Of a stretch of DNA of 26,417 nt, positions 11,301 to 18,734 are shown one piece after another (the stretch's first letter is position 1; the number at the start of each line of letters is the position of its first letter). The notes under the pieces are model-generated. The model was not told where the DNA came from. It made no database searches and saw only the letters and a list, made by a program, of their open reading frames with translations. The stretch is from assembly GCA_001247695.2 (NCBI GenBank), contig LGRX02034587.1, forward strand, positions 1-26,417, read 5' to 3'. Both the position numbers and the translations under genes were made by a program. This DNA is from Cymbomonas tetramitiformis (taxonomy: Eukaryota > Chlorophyta > Pyramimonadophyceae > Pyramimonadales > Pyramimonadaceae).

Positions 11301-12052
11301 GCGGCATGTGTGTGCGTGAGTGTGTGTGATAACATTCCATGGCGCCTCACTCATGCAGTGCAACAACATAAGAACACACTGTATCATAACTTTCTATCTC
11401 TATTATTTCATACATACACAAGTTCCTTAAAAATGTAATAAAAGTGCTATCTTGAGTTAGAACCCCAACCAGACGAGGCTCCTACCTCCGATGTGGATAT
11501 CGTAGATTATGTGTGTTGTGTGTGCATGCCAAAATGCTAATGAGTATTCATGGGTCGGAAATATCCCCGATATGGAATATTACCATTATCAGGGGAATCA
11601 ATGATATGTATGTGTGTGTGCTTATCTTTGGACCGACTTCTTTGGCAACCCGCATAGCCACTCAAGACCGGCTGCACTAGACGATCATATATTTTTTAAC
11701 AATATTTATAGAAATAGGATAAATAATAACTTACTGTGCTGCAATTCTCGGGTCTGTGTCTCAGGTGGAGATTCACCATCTAAATACACTACAACAGAAT
11801 CATCTATTCCTTACAGTTTACAACTGTGCAAGTTTCCCAATTCTGTGGGGCATTGAAGTTGCACAGCCAGAGTACCGTTCTGAGTTCTTTAATCAAAATG
11901 GCTACTTCTTGATACGACTGCATTCCAAGGTTACTTTGCTTGGCACGGACACTTATAGTAGAGTTTCATTTCCTACGGCCAAAAATTTGGTGACGACTAA
12001 GCTTATTAACCGCAACAACATATCATATCAACTGAAGAGCTTCTTTGTTTGA
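5380..12052 (+). CDS. Five-exon gene for a cyanobacterial/algal-type conserved protein (about 409 aa)
   Basis: I assembled five exons: 5380-5552, 6143-6659, 10560-10682, 11168-11296 and 11765-12052. The introns run GTACGT-GCAG (590 bp), GTGAGT-TCAG (3900 bp), GTGCGC-GCAG (485 bp) and GTGAGC-TCAG (468 bp). The first is phase 2, the rest are phase 0, and the frame stays open throughout. The first ATG follows an in-frame TGA at 5359. Exon 1 carries a hydrophobic N-terminal helix (VPFALVSFAFYHTVRAIIHW). Exon 2 has SWKFIDSETIADP, GPRWNTHAI, EWSFVVYD and GPGLYSISARYY. Exon 3 begins VDD and ends in LWLYRAMHY. Exon 4 has YRELLPVGNPET. Exon 5 has LTVYNCASFPILWGIEV and YFLIRLHSK. From memory this order matches an uncharacterised family common in cyanobacteria (I believe DUF6208), probably membrane-associated; function is unknown. 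The gene model is firmer than the family name. The exon 2 start is the least certain junction. Confidence 0.7.
7095..7122 (+). repeat. TTG/CTG trinucleotide run
   Basis: Mixed GTTGCTGCTG units form a short microsatellite inside intron 2 of the five-exon gene. Confidence 0.7.
7584..7646 (+). repeat. Tandem duplication of a 25-bp unit
   Basis: TACCG(G)TTTAAGTATTATAG followed by CGAAAT occurs at 7584-7608 and 7621-7646, 37 bp apart, with one base indel between copies. It lies within intron 2. Confidence 0.75.
7688..7719 (+). repeat. GA then TA dinucleotide microsatellite
   Basis: A run of GA repeats passes directly into TA repeats, a compound microsatellite in intron 2. It is likely polymorphic in length. 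Confidence 0.85.
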
Positions 12053-13126
12053 GATGCGCGCCAAGTAGGTCTGGAGTAGATCCTGCCATTTACATCCTGC
12101 CTATATATCTCTCAAGCCAGAGCATGTTGCTATTGCTCGTCCTGAGCTCTACCCCAACTGAGAAGGTGCCCTAAAATATCTAAGCATGCGGTAAACAGTT
12201 CCCACATAAAGGGAGATCTCTCCCCTAGGAATAGTGCAGCTTGCTTGCCCTCTACTGGAAATCCTTGAAAAAGTGAAAACAGTAGGGAGTAGGAGCAGGC
12301 TAAACTTCGGATAAGAATTTCGTTTATTACAGCCGATCAACAACACATAATTATCAGGGGTTCACAACACCACTGGATTATCTGCTTAATAAGAGAGCAC
12401 TAGACCCGTGTGCCAAGAAAAAAGGTGCGTGCCTCTGTAGAGACTGGAATAGAGCTGTGCGTTATTGCAGCTTTGGAGAAAGCGAAAAGAGAAAGCTGAC
12501 CTGACGTTAAAAACAGGACATCAGGCTGCTTCAGACGGCGTTCCTAGACGGCACACGTGCCGCAACAGATTCGCCTCGATATCATCCTCAGACCTAGGCT
12601 GAGACAGAGACTTCGCATCGGGCACCTTCTACGACAGAAGCAGAGCTGAGCAGCATCAACTGAGGTAGGATCAACAACTTAGCAGGCGAGCGGATAGCTT
12701 TTTATAACACCGAACAAGGTCTGCGTCATCTCTTCTCAGCGCGCTAGCGCTTGCATTCAAACAGTTACCTCGGAGACTTGATTTCGGGGGGAAATGAAAG
12801 GTTTCGAGCAAAGGCCTGCGCCAACCTCTTCTCAGTGTGCTGCAATATAAGGGCTACAACAGAACAACGGTATGTAAACCACATGCTCTTTAAAAAGTTC
12901 TGGTGATGACTTCCCAAGTAGCACCTCAAGTACTCAACCGAACTGTTTTATGGTCCAACATCTCTGGAAGTCTCGCAATAAACGATACGTCTAAGAACTG
13001 GCTTCCGGATGAACAACGAGAAGACAAAAGATGTTTCCACCAAGAAGGGCTTGACTGCTTAACGCTTGGATTGGAGCAACCGCTGCGGTACTTTAGAAAA
13101 CCAAGAATTAAGCTTCCTCGTGCATG
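12053..13126. other. Intergenic interval with no supported gene
   Basis: This lies between the stop codon of the five-exon gene and the converging stop codon of the minus-strand Cys-rich gene. It should hold both 3' untranslated regions. The longest open frame (12903-13130) has no protein features I trust. No repeat or clear polyadenylation signal stands out close to either stop codon. Confidence 0.5.
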
Positions 13127-13789
13127 TTAGCAGCCGCAACAGCCAGGAGGTGGAGTTCCAGCGGGAACCTGTCACCCATTTCCGATGTTGCTCAGCAGAG
13201 TAGAGTGAACAAGAGGCAACTACGTGGTCAAATTTCATAAAACGTAGAGATGGAGAAGTCTACTCATAATCTTAAGAAAAACTCACTCGTGAGCATAGAG
13301 GGACAGACAGCAGCATGTTTCTCAAGAAATAAAGAAGCAACGTATAGCGAATAAAATCTTCAAAGCTGAACAGAAACACGTACGTGCAAATAAATAGCTA
13401 GGTTGCAAGGACGCATCGGACGCTGCTAAGAAAGTGAGTAAAACATCTACATGGGAAATGCTACGTCGAAGTTGAGTGAACAGGCATACCATTCTGCTGT
13501 CGCAAGGGCAGCAGCAAACAAACGGGAAAAGGAAACAGCCGATAAGCCAAGTAATCGGTCCGCAATATTTCTGTTCTATCATTTGTTGCTGTTGCACCAT
13601 CATGACTGGAGCTCCTGCCATTTGCACTTGGGGCTGCATCATTTGGGGCTGAGGGTAAGCCATAGGCGGCGGTGCCCCAGGCTGCGCGTAAGCCATCGGG
13701 GGTGGCGCTCCAGCTGGCGCTCCATAGGGGTCTCCATAGACGGCAGGCGGTGGTTGTTGATGATATTCAGGATTGTATGGGGCTGCCAT
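13127..13789 (-). CDS. Small Pro/Gln-rich, Cys-rich membrane-type protein, two exons (113 aa)
   Basis: Exon 1 is 13789-13490 (100 codons). A GTATGC donor and a GTGACAG acceptor bound a 321-bp intron (13169-13489). Exon 2 is only 42 bp (13168-13127) and encodes VPAGTPPPGCCGC plus the stop; both junctions are phase 0. Residues 1-73 are Pro/Ala/Gln/Met-rich, with GAPPPMAY repeated at 27-34 and 38-45 and a QQQQ run. Residues 75-98 are YCGPITWLIGCFLFPFVCCC followed by PCDS, a short hydrophobic segment packed with cysteines. Small proteins with a flexible Pro-rich N-terminus and a C-terminal hydrophobic CCxCD segment are common in algae, protists and plants; they are thought to be palmitoylated or membrane-tethered. 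Without splicing the frame reads through the intron into unrelated residues, and the second exon restores a typical Gly/Cys tail. Function is unknown. Confidence 0.7.
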
Positions 13790-15189
13790 TGCGTTGAGAA
13801 ATCTAAGTCATCGAGAAGACAACCCGCGAACAAACACCGCCGTGCTCACCAATCAGACCTCCGCCACGAAAGAGCAACAGGTGTCAACAGTCTCTCATTT
13901 ACGTGGGAATACACGACACACGAAACTCACCGTGATTCCAAATACTGCTTATCCTTCTTTCGGGCTCAAAAAGAAAATGGCTAACACGTTCTCATTCGAA
14001 GACGCATAAAATAAATGTTTTTCTGTAGGGTATCGATAAGAAAGTCTCCAACTGCTTGGAGTTTCCTTTGGAATATTGTTGGGTGCTAATATTTCTTATT
14101 GTTGAGTGTCAGTTAGCAGTTGAAAAGTTTACACACAGGCCGAACTGCATTCGATTGGCCCCCCGCCCGCCTCCGATGCCGATCAGACGCGGACGCGGAC
14201 GCAACATCGACAGTGCTCAACGTACGTTTCGTCGCACCGAAGGTGCATCTATTCCTCTCGTCCGAAAATCAAAATGGAAAGGAAAAAGGCACACTTGACA
14301 CTAATTATCCCCTCCTATAATTTATAGGGGGTACGTAAACGTACAGGTGGGGAAAAAATATTCCCCAATCTTCGTGAACGAACGTATAAACTTTGAAAAC
14401 AATCCAATACCCCCCTCCCTCCACCTCCCCTCCCCACCCCACCTCCCTCCCACCCCCTCCCCCTCCACCCTCCCCCACCCCCTCCCCCTCCGCCCCACCC
14501 TCCACCTCCCCTTCTCCACCCCCACCCCACCCTCCTCTCCACCCTCTCCACCCCCACCCTCCCTCTCCACCCCTCCCCTCCACCCTCCCTGCACCCTCCC
14601 CTCCACCCTCCACCCCTCCCCCCTCCACCTTCCATCCTCCCCCCTCCACCTCCACCCTCCCTTCCCCTTCCCTTCCTTCCCTCCACCCCCCCTGCCTCCA
14701 CCGCCCCCTCCTATATTTATATACGTGACACGATGGCTTCTGTCCCGAGACCGATAGGAAACCGAATGACAAGGCTTCACCTTAACACTGCTAAATGACA
14801 CTGAATTTTCCTCACTCGACAAAGCTTCAATGACAAAGCTTCCGGTAGGGTGCCGTGGTGGACTCAAAATGCGTTTCGTTTTCGAAAAGCGAATAACGAC
14901 CTCCAAACAGAAATCGTTGTTAGGCATATGCTTCACTTTGATACGATTTTATGCCGTGATATTGGCCAATTTACCCCAACATGTTATATATAGTGAGAAA
15001 CTAGAGCTCAAGGGCTGTTTATAGCCGTTCTCAGATCTCGATTCCGATCATCGAGCTGGAAAAATTTGACCATCGCGTCTGGTCATGTCGGCTGGTTGCA
15101 ACGGCAAATTCCGCGCTTTCACAGCTTTCTTCCTCTCTCTCTCCTCTTTGAAGAAGCGGCCGCGCAGAGCAGTATTTTTTGCAGGAAAT
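13790..15189. other. Intergenic interval containing the pyrimidine tract
   Basis: This contains the upstream region of the Cys-rich gene, a small inverted repeat (CCTATAATTTATAGG near 14313-14328), GGGGAAAAAATATTCCCC (about 14349-14366) and the C/T-rich tract listed separately. Open frames across the tract encode only Pro/Ser- or Gly-rich low-complexity strings and are not genes. Confidence 0.55.
14409..14711 (+). repeat. ~300-bp pyrimidine (C/T) tract with interspersed CACC
   Basis: The tract is almost entirely C and T with occasional A, in units such as CCCTCCACC and CCCCTCC. The minus strand is a long G-rich run of GGGTGG/GGAGGG. Such sequence can form G-quadruplexes or triplex DNA and mutates by slippage. 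It is imperfect and has no single fixed period. It separates the Cys-rich gene from the transposase locus. Confidence 0.9.
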
Positions 15190-15414
15190 ATGGCAGGTAC
15201 AAAACGCTTGGCTTCTGCTGCCAACCTAGACTTCCCTTCTCCTCCCAGTGATACCAGTGACCCTGTGGACGTGTTGTTTTTTTACGCTGGGCAGTGCACT
15301 GAGAACGAGGCGCCAGTTTCGACTGATGGGGTTCGCGAAGCTATTGCTGAGATCGAGGAGAGGGGGCTGCCCCATGATGCTGACCGCAGGAAGGTCTTGT
15401 TCGGGACTCTTATG
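15190..15414 (+). CDS. Candidate 5' exon upstream of the transposase
   Basis: An ATG at 15190 opens a frame beginning MAGTKRLASAANLDFPSPPS and continuing to VLFGTLM at 15414, where a GTATGG donor is possible (phase 0). Joining it to the acceptor at 15761-15762 (CACGCAG, phase 0) would add about 78 residues to the transposase. An apparent middle exon (15562-15693) also fits phase 0 at both ends but has in-frame TAG and TGA codons in that frame, so it is unlikely to be included. The segment may instead be a 5' leader or a separate short gene. I recognise no domain. Confidence 0.35.
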
Positions 15415-15771
15415 GTATGGCGTGGTGTGGTACATTTGCTCACGCTCTTTTCTTTTGCCTTGAACATCTCGCTGCTCGTGCTGCTGTGATAAGCTGCTGT
15501 GCTATTCGTTCCATTCTTTCGTTGTATGCTTTGACGTGAGGGTTGCGTTTCTTCGTTGCAGAGGGGCAAGGGCAAGCGCGCCCCCCATCCATCCTAGGTT
15601 GTGCAAGCAGTGCGACAACTTTGGCCTGCTGAGCGCACCTCTGCCACTGGAGAGAGCCTCGGGTACATGGGCTACAAGGCCTCGTGACTTGAGGTGCGCT
15701 GCTTACCCCTTTGCATATATAGCATTCTTGTCGCAACCTCACCTGCCTAACACGTCACGCAGGTATCCAAC

Positions 15772-17628
15772 ATGCCCTTCTTTTCGAGTTCACGGAAAAC
15801 ACGTGCCCAGCAGTGTCAAAAAAATATACATAATAGCGCTCCAGTTCTGGAAAGAGTTGCTACTCCCTCGCAACCTGTGCGAGAACTCCCCAGTCCACGA
15901 GATCTTGCCTCCTCTCTTGAGAATGCCGCGGCAGAAAATCCCGAGCCAAATCCTTCGTGTCGGCCGGACGCAGCCTCTCCAGAGTTGCCTTCTCCTGCCT
16001 TGAAGGCAAGGCAACTCGGAAGCGTGAGTCGGCTTGCTACCGAGGTGAGATCCCGTTGGATACCTAGTTATCATCAGTTCAACATTCTTTTAACATTCAC
16101 GTTACCTCATGTACTCACGTGGGGTCACTCTACATTTTGCAGGCATCACGCAATGCCGGAGTTGAAGCTAAAAGCACCAGCGAAGCCAGCTTGCCACAGT
16201 ATATGGACATAGTAGGTAGCTTGCGTGGGCGTAGGATGATCATAGACTCGGGGAATTTCATAGACTTCTTGAAAACAGATGTTGTGTGCTCTCGATGCTG
16301 TAAAGGTAACTTTTGTGAAATATATTTAACGCCTTATTTAACTGTATTGTTTGTAACTATTTCGTTTTTCTTTTATATCAAGTATATTGCGGTGTCTAAA
16401 GTTGTGTCTTATACGTAACGTCTTGGATGAAAGAGTTCTTGCACTGCCTGCAGGACATATCCTTCCTGCAGTGCAAGATGACCACAGTCCCCACATCGTG
16501 GACTGTGGTCTGGCCTCCATCATACATATGCGGTGTACATATTGCCCCTCCGAGGACTGCTCTATCACTTTTGACACTTCTGCTAAAAACGGACGGAATG
16601 CATATGAGATAAACACCTTGCACGTCTTGGGAGAGCAGAACGCTGGCTTGGCCCCTGCTAAGGTTGAAAAGCTCTTCACTTCCGTGGGTATCGACTACAC
16701 CTTGCATAAGACTAACCACGGCAACCTTCAGAAGCAAGTGGGAGCAGTGGTTGAGATTATGGCCAAGGAATCTTGTGAGAAAGCCTACGAGGACGAGATT
16801 GTTGCCACCATGGAGGTTGAGGGCACCACCGTGATCGAGAATGGTGAGACGTACGTCAACTTGGGCGCCACTGGTGACTGTGCTTGGCCTACTCGAGGCT
16901 CTGGACATGCATATGCCTCGTTTTGTGGCGGGTTCATCCTCATGGGCGCCATGAACAAGAAGATTATGTCCGCGAGCATATTCTCCAAGATGTGCACCGT
17001 GTGTGAGGTTGCCGAGAAGGTCGCCAAGAAGGAGGACAAGCAGCCGGTGTACCCTGAGCATGATTGCTTCCGTGGTTGCCGTGGCATCATGGCCGACAAT
17101 GATCCTCTTTGGCGAGGCTCCTCGAAGGCTATGGAGCCGAAAGGAGCTTTGTCCACCGCCCTCGGCTTGGGCAAGCATCGTTTGAAGCGAGACATCCTCA
17201 AGGCCATCACCGCCCGCATCCGCTATTTCACAGCCGATGAAGACAGCAACATGATCGCGGCCTTGAATGACCCCAAGCTCATGCCCGCCTGGCTTCGACC
17301 TGTGGACAAGCTCTCTGACCCGAACCACATGCAAAAGATACAGTACAAGTTGTTGGAGGAGTTGAGGGTCAGGGAGAAGTGGAAAGGCAACACCCTCTCC
17401 AAGTCGGTCATCGATTACCTGAACCGCCTCTACCGCTACGTGATCAAGTCCGTGGCCGCCAAGGACGATCTGAAGTGGGCATTCCCTGACTTTGAGAAGG
17501 TAGAGTGGCTTCAGGGGGCGGTCATGAACGTAGTGGACCACGCCTTCGGGAAGCACGAGAACTGCGGGAAGTATCGTGTGCCGTTGACCGATGGCACATG
17601 GCACTCAGATAACGGGGTCATTTTGTAG
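15772..17628 (+). CDS. Mutator-like (MULE) DDE transposase, spliced gene
   Basis: Predicted exons are 15772-16044 (MPFFSSSRKTRAQQ...), 16143-16305, and from 16454 or 16478-equivalent to 17628; the third exon has two possible TGCAG acceptors 18 bp apart (starts 16454 or 16472). Intron 1 is GTGAGA to TTTTGCAG. Exon 2 contains VGSLRGRRMIIDSGNFIDFL and CSRCC. Exon 3 has HIVDCGLAS, an RCTYC zinc-ribbon-like pair, a first acidic residue in GDCAWPTRG, GGFILMGAMNKKIM, CTVCEVAEK, EHDC, WRGSSKAMEP (second acidic position), YFTADEDSN (Asp), a DPNHMQKIQYKLLEEL helix and HAFGKHENCGK. This order matches the Mutator-like transposase domain family (Pfam PF20700 as I recall). The enzyme would cut and paste its own DNA in the nucleus. 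The length of about 530 residues and the intact frame suggest recent activity or host use. I found no terminal inverted repeats. Confidence 0.8.
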
Positions 17629-17735
17629 CTACCCCCTACCATTTTTGTAGCTACTGTGACATTTTTGTAGGTGTCCCAGAACCGACCGGGAATTTCCCCC
17701 GGAAATTCTGGGACAATCTTCGTTTTTGTAGGTGT
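17620..17735 (+). repeat. Repeated TTTTTGTAG motif and a hairpin after the transposase
   Basis: TTTTGTAG followed by CTAC or GTGTCCC recurs four times across and beyond the transposase stop codon (the stop lies in the first unit). Between units 3 and 4, GAATTTCC-CCC-GGAAATTC forms a perfect hairpin, nested in CCCAGAA...TTCTGGG. This may be the decayed terminal region of the transposon, but no matching inverted copy is visible upstream of 15190. Confidence 0.6.
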
Positions 17736-17738
17736 CCC

Positions 17739-17913
17739 GGGCTCAGTCTGGAAAGAAAAAAAAGTGTACTTACGGGGGGTAAAGGCTTTTCCCCCACTGG
17801 GCTCACTGAAAAAAAAAGAAAGTGTAATATGGGGGTGTGGAAGGAAGCCCCCACTCGGCTCAGTCTGGAGTGGGGGAAAAGTGTACTCATTGGGGTGTAA
17901 AGTGGTTCTGACC
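17739..17913 (+). repeat. Three degenerate ~58-bp tandem units
   Basis: Units start at about 17739, 17799 and 17856. Each begins with (C/G)GGCTCA-TCTG or a close variant, then an A-rich run, AGTGTA, and a G-rich block ending in CCCCCACT or similar. Unit lengths are 60, 57 and about 58. The array is non-coding and lies 3' of the transposase. Confidence 0.65.
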
Positions 17914-18067
17914 GGTCGAGGTGGCACGTAATTGGAATTGCAAAAACGGTCACGATTCTGCAAAAGCCGACACTGGCGCGTCGCGTCATACTGAACGAGT
18001 CATTCAACGATGAAGACGGACAGGTTTGGCGGCCCCGTCACAACCGCTGTGGTCAACGTGCCTCGGA

Positions 18068-18148
18068 ATTCATGGTCGCGAATTTCAGATTCATGGTCAT
18101 AAATTCTAAATTCATGACCATGAATTTCTGATTCATGGTCGCGAATTT
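18068..18148 (+). repeat. Four-unit 21-bp tandem repeat
   Basis: Units starting at 18068, 18089, 18110 and 18131 share ATTCATGGTCGCGAATTTC with small changes; the period is exactly 21. The fourth unit is cut after AATTT by the LTR element at 18149. That AATTT is the target duplication, so the array predates the insertion. Confidence 0.85.
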
Positions 18149-18343
18149 TGCTGGATGTGACACCCCGTGTGTGTCACAGTCCTCTGTCTGTACTAGTACT
18201 CCGTACAGTACGGCTGTCACAGGTTCAGGGTTTCGGGCTTAAGCCGAGCGACACTCAATCTAACTTCACTTCTTATGTTATCTTAAGTGTAAACATTCTG
18301 TGTTTCAGCACCTCAATGTATAGTCGGCACTATATATCTCACA
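18149..18343 (+). repeat. 5' LTR of copy 2 (195 bp)
   Basis: TG...CA ends; identical to the 3' LTR except for two substitutions and an 8-bp indel. It contains the palindromes GTACTAGTAC and CCGTACAGTACGG and a TATATAT run close to the 3' end. The start was chosen because it yields a 5-bp target duplication and places the 3' LTR directly after a purine-rich tract. Confidence 0.88.
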
Positions 18344-18348
18344 GGTTA

Positions 18349-18364
18349 TGGTGCGCCAGGCACC
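18349..18364 (+). other. Candidate primer-binding site
   Basis: Five bases after the 5' LTR lies TGGTGCGCCAGGCACC. A primer-binding site normally starts TGG, to pair with the CCA end of a tRNA, within a few bases of the LTR. I cannot say which tRNA. Pairing would need a tRNA ending GGTGCCTGGCGCACCA. Confidence 0.4.
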
Positions 18365-18734
18365 TTCCACTACTTTTGATTGCATGAGTGGCTAAGCCAC
18401 TCCGCTTGGTGGGGCGTTGGGGGCCCGATTTGATGTCGTGATTTTCGCAGTTGCGGTCGGGAGCTAGTTTACGGGCGGATTAATTTGGTGTCGCTGCAGC
18501 GTGCGCCTACCTGGGATTATTTTGTATTGTCCGCGTTGGATTCCGCTCGACTGAGGCTTGATCAACTTTTGTCGTGGGATTCCTTGGCCGCCGCGTTACG
18601 ATCTTGCAATTTCACAGTTACGGCTCCTTAATTATCCGTTCCGACACTGCATCTTACGGCTCTCGACCATCGCTTTTCTGTATTCTCCGACATCGGCCCT
18701 CTACCCCAACGCTCCCGCCTACTGGATCTTCATC

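Noticed and set aside
14305..14936. Several long Gly/Glu/Trp-rich (minus) and Pro/Ser-rich (plus) open frames.
   Set aside because: They are low-complexity translations of the pyrimidine tract, where stop codons cannot occur by composition.
15562..15693. Candidate middle exon of the transposase gene with clean GT/AG borders and phase 0.
   Set aside because: In the frame demanded by the borders it contains TAG and TGA; the open alternative frame (CKQCDNFG) does not match the phases of its neighbours.
16396..17604. A 402-codon open frame on the minus strand opposite the transposase.
   Set aside because: It is the antisense shadow of the GC-biased transposase exon; its residues are His/Val/Leu-rich without motifs.
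18156..18343. LTR start first placed at TGTGACAC (18156).
   Set aside because: Starting at TGCTGGATG (18149) gives the matching AATTT duplication and puts the 3' LTR directly after the purine tract; all three LTRs share the extra bases.
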